Shown here piece by piece: positions 31,961 to 43,913 of a stretch of DNA of 64,000 bases. The stretch spans positions 147,040 to 211,039 of the forward strand of contig NW_025776225.1 in NCBI RefSeq assembly GCF_021130785.1, given 5' to 3'. Made by a program: the position numbers and the translations under genes. A model generated the notes under the pieces. That model was not told where the DNA came from. It saw only the letters and a list, made by a program, of their open reading frames with translations, and did no database searches. How positions within the stretch are numbered: position 1 is the stretch's first letter; each line of letters starts with the position of its first letter. The DNA comes from Homalodisca vitripennis (taxonomy: Eukaryota; Arthropoda; Insecta; Hemiptera; Cicadellidae).

Positions 31961-34900
31961 TATTTTACAAACTTATGATTTACGTTGTGTTAGAGACAAA
32001 AAGAAAATCACATACCAACTTTGGTGTAATCCTGAGCAGTTAGAAATGGATCGATATTGTTGAACCGCTGCACAAGATTTCGTTTCACGACGTAGACATC
32101 ACGATGGCAGTGGAGAATTTCATAATACTCTCCGGTTGATTGCACTCCAAAAATTTAATTCAGGGAACAGTTTACAATAATTATTAGAGGCCAATATATT
32201 TAATAATTTGGGCTGTGTGAAATAATAGGGTCGGATAACGCGCGGGGCTTATTTCAGAGTTTAGGAATAAACTATTTAGGTGGGGACCAAAAACTCAAAC
32301 AACTATACTTTACAACCCCTAAGGTAATAAGTGTGAAATTTCTATCAGAAACCTGAGCAATAATTTAACTTGTTTTTATAGTAAAAATAGAAAACATTTA
32401 CGGAAAATGTGTGAAATACAGCAAGGCAGTAATTCATGTGTAAATATTGGAACTAGTTACTTACGTTTTAAACTTTTATTAAGTTAAAAACCATGTAATC
32501 AATTAGTGTTGAAATGGGGACTTAGTGAAAATAAACTCGGTGTTATTGAGTGTAATCAGTTGGCTGATGGAATATTACATTTTAGGAAGCGACAATAATC
32601 GGAATCATAAAGTAGGAGCCACTGTACATTGTTGAATTTCAGGGCACATACTTAAATTGCTGAATAAATATGAAGAATAATTCAAAGTTGTAATGGGTGA
32701 TATCTGATTGTAGTTATATAGTGCGGCGTACAAACGATTTAAGCAAAATACAATATTGCCATGTTCAGGACTTGAAAGGAGTTTAACATAATGGAATGTC
32801 TACATTAAAGATATTTTACAGGATGGAAACTTATTTATATAAAGTAAATTATAAATGAATCTATAAATATAAAGTTACAAAACCAAGCCCCCGAGTATTT
32901 GGTATTATTGTGTTTTTGTTACAGGAACGAAATGTAAATAAATAACATGAGACGGATGTCATGGTGGAATAGGGGAATATGAAAATATTGTAATATTTAA
33001 ATAATAATGTTGAGTTATAATGAGATCAATATTGGTTTACAGATAAAACCCTTACACTTTGTTTAGATTACAGTATATATTTCTTACAGTGTTGGTCATG
33101 TTGTAAATACTAATTAATTGAATGCTAATTATTGCTCATAATTAATATGAGGCAACTAAACCGCAGTTGTCTCATATATTCCATGTATTTATGTTTATCG
33201 AATTAATAAGGATGAAAAAATACGCTTGTTGTCCGGTTTCATGTAAATGACAAAATATTTACGAGTTTTAATTTATTGATCGATTGGAATACTTTGAATT
33301 TATAAAGAAATGTTGAATACATTTTAAACTATTTTGATGTGAAATGATACTATTTCATAATCTTTGAGCGCTGGTCTGGCAATAAACTATAACAATTGTA
33401 CGATCAAAAATTATTTAGTCCCCCGGAATAACGGTTTCATGTACGACGTACGATAATGACACTTCACTATATCGTTGCACAATCACTGCGATCACTGCAC
33501 TGTTGTCAAGACACGAGAGAGTCGCGGACCAACATACAGTGGGACACGGCAGACTATCGGTACCCACTCTGCGAGCTATTATAGACCTTGGTCCCATCAG
33601 CTGTACCAGGAAAATCAATAACTAGTGGACAAGGGTTAACTGATTATCGCTCCCGACTGTGGTGATTAAGGTAGTTTGTCATGTAGCAGAGACTTAGAAT
33701 TTAAACATCCGATCATGTGCAACAGTCTTCAATTCAAAGAAGACACTCCCATTTTATGTTCTTAGCATTTGGATAATAATTTGTTAAGGATAGGTTACTG
33801 AAATTGGGTTTCCTTTCTATATGATGTTATTAAATATCTAACTTGTAAAATAAATGGAGAGGGGAGAAATGTAGTATCTGTTACGAAGGATTTTAAAACA
33901 AATTTATTAAATATTTATAGTAGAAAATATATGCGAAAACATTTTATATTTATTTGTTATGTCAAAATGTAGGTAAATTAATTACATAATTTCTAAAAAA
34001 AGGGTTTGCGGATGTAAGATGATACAGTGAGATAGAAGTTTTTCTAGTAGTCAAGTTTCTTAACGTGATTACAATAGGGGTAGTTTGAAGATTACTTTGT
34101 TATCTCTCACCTTGTGATTGGTTAGTTGGAGGCCAATCATAGGCTTGGTTTTTACTTAGCAGGTTTACTGATGGTATCAATAGCTATGACACGCGATTCT
34201 TGGAGTTTTCCTTTTTTTGTTGATTTAATTGAAGTTTTGCATTTTAATAGTCTCCTGTACCCATCTACGAGGGATTTGGCGTAAGCAGCACTTATATAGA
34301 CGAATTATGATTTTGCAGATAGAAGTTGTGCTGTTTACTGATGGTAACATTCTTTTACAGGTATAATCTATACATTTTCATACCAAAAGGGAAATAAGAA
34401 GATTTAAATTCACTTAACAATTAACGTAATTTTCAAGAGAGCACATCTCGTTCCAAGTCTAGTTCAGAGTAAATTATTAAATTTCAATATTATTTAATAG
34501 TAATTGGTAATCATTTAGTATTCCATACTTGGAGGAATTTTATTCATCAGAGAGTAAAGTTTAAAAAAACGATTTTTTGGGTAAAACATAGTTAAACCAA
34601 AGTTTGTACTTTGAACCTGTACCAACAGTAACATTTGACAAATAAGTGATAAAGAGAACATTTTTATTTATTAAATTGATAAATAAATGCAGTTTAAGTA
34701 AAATTTAAAAAAATTTTGTGAAACTTGCGGATCTCTCTATAGTAACTACCATCGTATCGAGTACATAGTAGAAGAAATACATTTTGTAAAGGAACGGGGT
34801 ATGATTTTTTGAAAATTTTAAATGTGGCATATAAGTAATACATGTATATATTGACTACAATGTTGTAACTTAAATTTGTGTATACAACTGCAAAGAAGTA

Positions 34901-35757
34901 TGTAACGCGACAAGAGGTATAGTGAGGTATTCCTACCTTGTATAAGTTATAGTCACCTGTTATGTAGAGCCAGTTCTCATCTTTTCTATATAGCATGAAT
35001 GTCACAGACTACTATATGAAGTATAAGAGCGTTCAGAACATTGAGATGATGAGGATGTTTAAATTCACTTCAGGAACTACTGAATTATGAAACTCTGGTC
35101 AGCGACTATATCCTCTCCAACATTGTCCTTGTGTGGCTCGGATATGGATATACTACTGGTGTGTTTTTTCTCTTAATCCATATTTAGTGAATTTCGATAA
35201 TCAATTACCACATTAAACGTATTAACTCATCAAACGAATTCTGAAATGGAGGCTGTGCTTCGATCACATTTTTTGGGTATAACAGTTTTTACTCTAACAA
35301 AGCTCTTGTAATTCAGTTGGTCATAAACTTTTCCAAATACGTTTAATAATTTATCCTACTTCATAACGTAGCTATTGTAGGAAATGTTAATGCAATGAGA
35401 ATATTCCTCTTAGTTCAACGTTCGGAATATGACGCTGGCACAGACCTGACTTGTGGAATCTGGAGACAAGTTACTGTGAAGAGATTCTAAACCAGTCGGC
35501 GACTAAGAAGCTCAAAATGAACTTCAACATCCGAACTACCTATATCACAAAATATATGTGAATAACTATATTCCATGTCTCATCAGTTGCACAGTTGATA
35601 TATTCTCTAAGTACGGGGGAGAAATCTATAATTATGTTATAGATTGTTTTATGTATTTTACACCCACATATTCTGATCTGTATTAAAAGAAGTACTTGTA
35701 AACTTAACAACCCATTTTTCAAAGTTATTCTATAAATATATTTTTATTTCTATATAC

Positions 35758-35788
<31 letters not shown>

Positions 35789-37700
35789 AATTCCATTTCG
35801 ACAAACTCTTTCTTATCAGATATCATATTCAATTACCAATACTCTATTGCAAAAACATCCAGGGTATCCCATCCTCTACCCGTGTTTCCTAGGGAGCACC
35901 ATTGTACATTTACTGTTCTTGTCATTCTTGCTTCTTTACGAATGCAAAGGATGGTTGTAAAAGCTATCGAGATATTTATTAGGCCAATCTTCATACCAAT
36001 TTTTACTTTCGGCTTTTGTGAGTGACAGTTATCGTTTCAACGAGCTGCTTTATATATGAAATGTGGAACTGTGGAGTATTTGAACGACACATAGCCATTT
36101 TGAAATATTTTATAATTATGACCTAAACCGATGCAGTTGCGTGTTCAATCAAAGTAGAACTGTAACTCTGAGGTTAGGTTAGCTTATAAAAGTTTTAGTG
36201 CCTAACCATAGGATTGGTTAGGGTCGGTTGATAATACTCTAAGGTAGGTTAGATAACATCAATTCATAAAGGTTTAAATCCAATATAAAAAGTGTTTCGA
36301 TAGTATTAAAGGCCTAGGCTGCTGGTGCGAATATGATTAGAAAACTAGGAAGGCCTAAAACAGTTGTTTCCTAACTTTGTAGGGCACAAAACAATACGCC
36401 CATTTTATTCTTGACATAAAGCAGCTAAGGTGGCAGGGCGTATTCAAAATGATTGTAGGTTTAGCTAAAGTTCACCTTCCTCTTACCTGCACTATCTTGA
36501 GATCTAATGCTGTTGGAGACTTCCCAAGATAGCTGCTTTATATTTTGCAGTTTAAGAGGTGAAATTTTTGTTGAAATTAAGTGCCATAGAACCTATTGCA
36601 TCGCAGTGTGAAATATGTATAGTAAAATTTATGATAATTATTAAATTAATTTTAAATTAAAATTAATTAATAAATTAATATTAAAGATATAATATTATAT
36701 CTTGTTTTCATGGAGTTCACTATATATTATAACTGAGAATAATAGCATTGTATTAGTGTGGGACGAGAAACAATTCCGCTTCCAACTATATTGCCATTAC
36801 ACTTGTATGTGTTGTGATAGCAACATTGTACTGTACTGTACACAGTGTTATAGCTGTACTTAATGTCTAGACTAACTGTTGATACTCTAATCTAGTTTAA
36901 TGAGGTTAGGCGAGCATAAGCTATGTAACTGCTAACTATTAAAGCACTCATACAGATAATATTTTATACATACTTTTAAGATATATTATTTAATTGAAAA
37001 AAAAAAATATATATATATAAATTATCCTCCGTGTTACTTTGCACCCAGGATAGGAGAATATACTGTGCACCAAGACAAGGACTGACAGTGCTACCCATCA
37101 AATTATTGGAACCTTTCCTTAGCAGTTTAACAAAAAAAACTGTTAAAATTATCCTCAAAGAACATGACGGGATAGTAGCACATCTAATCAGACAATGTTA
37201 CAGATATTTATATTAACAGTGATTTGTGAAAAAATATCAAATATTATCATCCTATTACAAGTTCACGCTAACACTCATGGAAAATTATCCCGATTTTCAT
37301 CAGCGCACAATAATTTATAAGGCATAACTCATAGTAAACCGCTCCTTAACTTCCGCAATACTAACTTAAGTATTTTCAACATGATTCATACATATTAATA
37401 TACAAGAACAAGTTAACAATTGTCACGATGTTGGATCTCCACGTGTGGAACTGACACATTTCAGTAAAATAATTTAACATATTCCTGATGGTTTAACTAG
37501 TCTCATACCGACCTCAGCGTGTAGTTGGTATCGCGTATCTGCTTCATGTACAAATACAATTTATATTTTGCTCTGAGGTGTAAACTAGTTTTATCTAAAA
37601 GCATCATAATTTTAAATTATAACGAATGTTGGATTACAAAGCAATTTTACAATTAATTAGTACTTTACTTCATTTTCGGTACAAAATAAATTTCAATGAA
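31961..37700. other. gene-less AT-rich DNA
   Basis: No gene recognised. It contains a GC-richer block at about 33,415-33,620, a (TA)n tract at 35,757-35,782 and insect-typical GGTTAGGTTAG motifs near 36,170. The 61- to 103-codon frames here show no family resemblance and are probably chance. Confidence 0.45.
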
Positions 37701-37872
37701 GTGTGTCCGAGGCAACTGACATCTAGCCTCACCACCACACAAACATCTAGAATCCTGGTTCAAGGATACACGATACAGTATCAGTGAAGATTTGACACCA
37801 TATCAGTGCTGAAATCGCAGTAGGCTATATGAATAAGTCACTAGACGTCTCAGTGGAAACGGTTTGGTAATT

Positions 37873-37912
37873 ATGGAACTGGCAACTTTAATTGTCTTTC
37901 CTTTGATCTTCG
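37873..37912 (+). CDS. putative first coding exon with signal peptide
   Basis: The ATG at 37,873 opens MELATLIVFPLIF, then the first base of the next codon, followed immediately by the splice donor GTAAGT (37,913-37,918). A hydrophobic N-terminus that breaks in phase 1 at a consensus donor is the classic layout of the first exon of secreted or membrane proteins in animals. The 200 bp around it (37,690-37,960) is clearly less AT-rich than the surroundings, and TCAGT initiator-like elements occur at 37,781 and 37,803. The next exon was not found, so the intron would extend beyond what I can recognise. Without splicing, the frame ends at a TAA near 37,960. Could be chance. Confidence 0.35.
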
Positions 37913-37959
37913 GTAAGTCGCGCCCATTGCTTGGCTTAATGTCCACGCGCTCTGAGGCT

Positions 37960-40810
37960 TAACAGAATTTTATAAATATTCTCACCAATAAATAAGCCCT
38001 TCCTTATTTTTTTATTTTCTTATCTACTCATCTTATATATTAAACTGCATTTTTGTTATTTATGCTTAGTTATTATGAAATAAAAATACATATTCATACA
38101 AATTGTGGTATATCAGTGTTTGATTATTATTTTAACTTATCACTCTGGAGCATTATAATTTACCAATTTTGAATTACACATCTAATACTATTACACCACT
38201 GTAGCTTCACATTTAAGTTCTAAAATATGTCATTTATATTATTTGAATTATAATATATTAACTGAATATAATTTGTAAAAATAATTTAATCAGAAAATAA
38301 AAGAGGTTCACACATACCCTATAAAATGTGAAGATCACGTACATTGAATAATATTGTATTACAATGTCATTGATTTCGTTTAAGTTAATGCACGATTCTG
38401 TACAATTAAAACTAATTAAACTGTTACAATGGAATCTAGGGGATTTATAGTTTCACACAGTTATAATTAGTTTAAAGTAAACACAATTCGTTAAGAAATT
38501 ATGATCCTTTTTAGTATTAAAATAACAAACTATTGGGTTTTTGTAACTGTTTAAATACACCTCAATATGGAACCTTTCCACTTATTTCACCACAAGTACT
38601 TTTTTAGCTTTTTGTTTATTTACCACCACTCAGTGGACGTTTAATCACTATTCCACAAACAATCCGGGAAGCATAGACGTACTAGGCCTAGTAGTTACTT
38701 ATCGGGAGAGATCTCTCAATTGTAGCATGTGACAGCTACTTCTATATTCCTAAAGAAATGTCCACTTATTAGTGGGATTTGGATTGCATGCTTCTGTCAG
38801 GATTCCTGAGTTTGTTACCGAACTAAGTTTGTTTAGATTTGTAGGAGTAAGTGTTCGTAAGGAAACAATACCCTGGAACGCTTTGTTATAAAGTGCCAGG
38901 CTGATATAAGCTGCTTGTAAGTAAATAATCACTGATTGGATATTAAATTAGTTTTAGCCTTAAAGTTTTAAATGTACAATACAATTGTATAATAATTAGC
39001 TACAATAGGATAAATATATAATATAATTTAGGTGAAGTGGCAGTCTCATTGTCTCACCAGGTGCACTATATATTGTATCTTGCAGTTTACGTGTCTCTAA
39101 GACCAAAACCTGATAAATGTACTTTTCGAGCTTATGTTTCTGGATATTTTCTTACTCTGTGCTCATCATCGGTTACAAAAAATGTTTCAATAAAAATTAT
39201 TGTTACTATTAAGTTTACTCTATGTTTTTTTATCAAAGATAATTTTAAGCCTATATATGTAGAACAGAACAACTAAACCAAACTCTTGTACGCCACTAAA
39301 AATATCTTAGATCGGAATTAAATTTCAGTGACATATAGTAGTTTTTTTAGACCAAAGTAGACTTTGACAGCTACAAACGCTATATTCTCTTCATCGGGAC
39401 TACAGCCCAATGCTACTATGGTGCTGGTAATACCTAAGACCGGAAGTAGATTATTCTAAATGTAAGTATACGCTTTTTAACCTAATATAATTTTTAAGAC
39501 CTATGTTAGAATATGTGGTTAACGTGGTAGAAACGCTCTGAAGATGTACCTTAGACGAGAAATAAATTACAATTACAAGAAGTAGTCAATTTTTGACGAA
39601 TGTAAACTTTAGGCTGACATTATATTTTCTTGATTATGGAAACCAAGACAAACTCTACTATAGCGTGATAAAAATAATGTATTCAAACCAGAAATGGTTC
39701 TGCACATGCTGAACTTGAAATAAGAACGTGGCCATTTTGATTAGGTTTGAACCTCTTAACCATAAACACCGAAATAATACGTACCATAAATATGTATACA
39801 TCCTATTTTCAAAACTACAGTAAGCCTCAAATATACTAGATCATACGTGCTTTCATTAATATTTCTGTTTAGACTTAGTATTCCTCCACTTGTCCCAAAT
39901 ATTACAAGCGTTACAGACATTTTTTTGGGGCCGTTCATTCAAATATAATGAAAATTATGCCGAGATATTTGTGTATTTTATTGGCACTCACAAATCTTCG
40001 AGTTTCATTGTATGTTTTCAAAACCGAAAAACATCGCTCTTTTTAATTTAAGTCCAATTGTTCTGAATGGAGACTCGAATATCTTCCCGCGGCCAGAACA
40101 CATTTTCAAATTTTTCAATTAAGCTATTTAAATAGGGACACTTTGATATACAATAGGATTATCCGCGTTCAAGGCTGCGATGAAATGCTAGTTAAAAATA
40201 AAATAAATCTCAAAAGTTTCATCCTGAGCTATTTTTATGCAAATTTATATTTTAAGCTGTAATAGAAAGGGCGTTTCCAATTCTCAACAGTAGATTTCCT
40301 ATTTATATTATTTTAGATCAGAGTACGGCACTTTATTCAATGAGACTTGATGAAAACTAACCTCGAGTACATGACAAGTTTGACATGACGTAAAAGGTAA
40401 GTAATGGACTAAGAGAACTGTTTTCTTAACAAAACAAATAAAGTATCTTGTAGGAGTAACTTTTCTTTTACTTGTCTAACATTGACTTAAAGCTAGTAAA
40501 CCTTGAGATGAATCCTGATCCATTCCTGATGTTAAAGTGCCAGTCCCTCTGTGTAAATGTTTTATAAACTTTTATGCTAGTTTTAATAGTTTCAACTTAG
40601 AGCGCTGCTGAATAACTTTGCTGTAAATCCACTTCACCAAACACATGACATTAATTACTATTATCATTATCATAACATTGTACGATATACTTTTATACGT
40701 TGTATGATATACTTCATTTTTTTTCCAATGAATGTTCCTGAATTTAAAACAAACATGAAACGTCACAAATTTAAGCAAGTAAAAATAACATAGTTATCAA
40801 CAAATATTAA

Positions 40811-40814
<4 letters not shown>
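37960..40814. other. gene-less AT-rich DNA
   Basis: No gene, RNA or repeat family recognised. If the exon at 37,873 is real, this is its first intron. Confidence 0.4.
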
Positions 40815-40896
<82 letters not shown>

Positions 40897-40901
40897 ATAT
40901 A
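40815..40901. repeat. (TA)n microsatellite
   Basis: About 40 TA dinucleotides with a few TATG steps. Target of the fold-back element that begins at 40,902. Confidence 0.95.
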
Positions 40902-41085
40902 CAGGGTGAGTTTTTTAAAGTGATCCAATAGCTAACGTTTTAATTACACGACTTAGCACCACACTTTAAATTTGAACTTGCTCAATTTTAAGTTTCACTC
41001 AGGGATACACTTTCAAATTTTTTGAAGATGGCCGCCATTTTACAATATGGCGGTCAACTTTAAAATCTCTTATGGTTTATTATGT

Positions 41086-41547
41086 CTAGGTTAAAGTGTT
41101 TCTGTTTTTAGGTATTGCATTGTAGAGTTTCATTTATTGTTATTTATTACTATTTATTATGGTTGTTGTTGTTATTCTTGTTATTGTTCTAGTAGTAGTA
41201 GTTGTTGTTGTTATGCGCATTATCTATTCAATATTGATTATTGTTGGTTGTTTAGTTACGTATGTAAGTATATACATGTACATGTTGTATTCATTTATTA
41301 TCTATATATCATGGGTATATCCATCTATATATTATTATTTATATTTATATATTATTATCTATTATTATTATTATTTGGTTATATATATGTGTTTGTAAGT
41401 ATGGATACTGGAGCATTTATTATTTATTATCTGATATTGTTTTAGGCATGTAAACAGTATTGTAATACTATATAGTATTGTTGTGCACCACACTTTGTAA
41501 GCACTGTAAAAATGGCAATGCCGTTAAAAAAAATAAATAAATAAATA
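41086..41547 (+). mobile_element. LINE 3'-end fragment inserted in the fold-back element
   Basis: This block has no counterpart in the opposite arm. It ends GGCAATGCCGTTAAAAAAAA then (AAAT)n, a typical LINE 3' tail, immediately before the arm sequence resumes (ACACCCTGTATTTTATG). The low-complexity middle (GTTGTTGTTATT, TATTATTATT) explains the tyrosine- and cysteine-rich open frames at 41,137-41,445, which are not genes. Confidence 0.65.
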
Positions 41548-41548
41548 A

Positions 41549-41797
41549 CACCCTGTATTTTATGTTGTTTTTAGATTTTACTGAACAAAATAATACATTT
41601 TTGCTTTTGAGAGTTTTTCAATATCTCTAATGGTTCAGGAGCTACGTGGACTGCAAGTTTTTATCATCAGTCCGAAAAAATCCGAAAACTTGCAGTCCAC
41701 GTAGCTCCTGAACCATTAGAGATATAGAAAAACTCTAAAATGCAAAAATGTCTTATTTTGTAGTGTAGAATATAAAAAACAACATAAAATACAGGGT
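41549..41797. repeat. large palindrome (about 250 bp)
   Basis: Arms from CACCCTGTATTTTATGTTGT to its complement. The inner 41 bp arms (41,621-41,661 and 41,686-41,725, ATATCTCTAATGGTTCAGGA at the outer end) are essentially perfect around a roughly 24 bp loop. Confidence 0.9.
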
Positions 41798-42133
41798 GTT
41801 CCATAAAATATTTTAAAGTTGGCCGCCATATTGGCAAACATTATGAAAACTTCCAGTCCACGTAGCTCCTGAACCATTAGAGATATTGAAAAACTCTCAA
41901 AAGCAAAAATGTATTATTTTGTTGAGTAGAATCTAAAAACAACATAAAATACAGGGTGTTCCATAAGAGATTTTAAAGTTGACCGCCATATTGGAAAATG
42001 GCGGCCATCTTCAAAAAAATTTGAAAGTGTATCCCTGAGTGAAACTTAAAATTGAGCAAGTTCCAAATTTAAAGTGTGGTGCTAAGTCGTGTAGTTAAAA
42101 AGTTGGCTATTGGATCACTTTAAAAAACTCACC

Positions 42134-42136
<3 letters not shown>

Positions 42137-42218
<82 letters not shown>
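42137..42218. repeat. (TA)n then (GA)n microsatellite
   Basis: About 50 bp of TA followed by about 30 bp of GA. Confidence 0.95.
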
Positions 42219-42221
<3 letters not shown>

Positions 42222-42444
42222 TTTATTCAGAAATATTTCGTTCTTGAAAATGTGTATAAACATCAAAATAGTATACTCGACATTATCACAGCTGTTTTGT
42301 CAAATTATTGTTATAAAGACTACAGGCAGTATTCAGGAAAAATCCTTACTTATATTTTTTAACGAATTTCATAGACTAATTGTGGAATTATAGGAGTAGT
42401 TTAATCTTATTTTAAAGCTACCTAAATATTGTCTTTATTTGTAG

Positions 42445-43205
42445 CAACATTATTTCTTATATACATTGACGACTTATGTAACGGTACGTTCTAGGGCTAT
42501 ATTACGTCATTTGCAGATGATGCAGCTTTATGCTAAATCGCTAATTATAGGTATTAAATTGAAATACTAATGAAGGATGGTATATATAGTGTTGGTTGGT
42601 TGTTATTGTAAAACAATATGGGCTTAAATGTGGAGAAAACAATATAGATATTTTAAATTTGAGGTGAAAAGACAGTTCTTAGAGTAAAATACAGTTCAAA
42701 TGTCCTAATTGCCTATTTTAAATATTTGCGAGTATTTCTTGATAGACAAATAAGTTGGAGATAGAACATATGACCAATTTGAAAGTGAAAATCATTAACA
42801 GTTATTTTTAACAAAAATATGTGTGATGTCAATTTTTAAAATGCTCTAATTTTCCATCGTTCACAGTAGGCTTAACTACGGCATAACTAATTGGTGAGGA
42901 GCATATCTAAAAAATCACATACAAAAGAAACATATTATAGTTGTTTGTATAACGACCTATGATCACCCTTCTTACCCACTTTTCAAGCGACTTCATATGT
43001 TTTCTCTTAGAAATATGATTGTTTTCATGGATATGCGATTATTGTTTTATAAATTGCAGGAAATTTGGTACAATATACAGATTATAGACAGAAATAAAGA
43101 CTCAGATAATTATTACGTTCCAAAGCCCAGTGTTACTGATTTTACAAAAACATGTTTTTACCTAGGAGTTTTTAATAGGATACCTACTATGTTATGGAAT
43201 TTTTA
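42445..43205 (+). pseudogene. decayed LINE reverse transcriptase fragment
   Basis: Fragments in several frames: LFLIYIDDLCNGTF (the motif before the active site), YITSFADDAALC (active site FADD), NNMGLNVEKT, YLRVFLDRQISW, HSRLNYGITNW and HIQKKHIIV. They end with an open frame 42,997-43,206 (MFSLRNMIVFMDMRLLFYKL and NYYVPKPSVTDFTKTCFYLG). The order is that of the C-terminal half of a jockey/CR1-type RT. Many stops show it is an old fossil. Confidence 0.75.
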
Positions 43206-43913
43206 ACAGTATGCAAAGTGTTTAGTAATATTTTAAGGGTTGGATTATGAGCATAGAAGGAGTAGAACAAGTTTACTTTTCTAATTTGTGTTAAATGCTG
43301 GTGTTATTGTATCCTAGCAAATTCGACTAAGTTAGATTCTAGGTTAAGTTTTTAATAGTAGCATACCTTGATACAGTATTCCAATTACAAAAAAAACTGT
43401 ATTGACTCTCACTAAACTAAACGCCATAAAGATCGCAATAAACACAGTACAAACATAAAAAATTTAAAACACGTACACACACACACACGCACAAACCCAA
43501 GAACAGACACGTACTAAAGACTTTTTATCAACATTTTATTGGTTTGCATTGTTGTCCTCAATCAATCTAGGTCAGCGACCTCCCCTCTCTCACCTACCTT
43601 AGATTATCTATCAGCTGTTTGGTCTGCTGACGCGGGGGGAAGTTGCTGCAATCTGTAACTCAATTTGTCCATGATTTTATTACTTTTTATTATCTTTGTA
43701 ATATTTTAATTCAATAACATTATTTACTGACACAGTATACTGTACATGTGAACATATTACAGAGTGTACTGTTCATGTGTGAACTTATGTATTTGTTTAA
43801 TTATTTCACACTTAGTCCAGTTTAAGATGGTTATGCATTTCATTTGTATATTATTCTGCCAGACGTTAAATAAGTTTAGATTTTGTCCTCCAATTAGGCT
43901 ATGCCTGGGTGTT
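43206..43913. other. gene-less DNA before the satellite
   Basis: Short (CA)n near 43,474-43,492; nothing else recognised. Confidence 0.4.

Larger units (their letters stand above)
40902..42136. mobile_element. fold-back/MITE-like element with long terminal inverted repeats
   Basis: Starts CAGGGTGAGTTTTTTAAAGT and ends in its reverse complement, with TA on both sides, giving the TA-CAGGGTG arrangement of Tc1/mariner-type MITEs. The first about 180 bp (40,902-41,085) pair with the last about 180 bp (41,960-42,136) at roughly 95% identity by eye. Both contain GATGGCCGCCATTTT and ATATGGCGGTCAACTTTAAAA. The interior repeats a module (ACACCCTGTATTTTATGTTG..GGAGCTACGTGGACTG) three times in alternating orientation. 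No transposase is encoded. The left arm is interrupted by a LINE end at 41,086-41,547. Confidence 0.85.

Noticed and set aside
34694..35005. 103-codon minus-strand frame
   Set aside because: Composition matches the AT-rich background (tyrosine, asparagine, isoleucine); no motif or neighbour supports it.
36165..36260. GGTTAGGTTAG motifs suggesting insect telomere repeats (TTAGG)
   Set aside because: Only two or three adjacent units, a motif scattered widely in insect genomes; not a telomeric tract.
41137..41445. Tyrosine/cysteine-rich open frame of about 100 codons
   Set aside because: It is encoded by TAT/TTG low-complexity sequence in a LINE 3' end inserted in a fold-back element.
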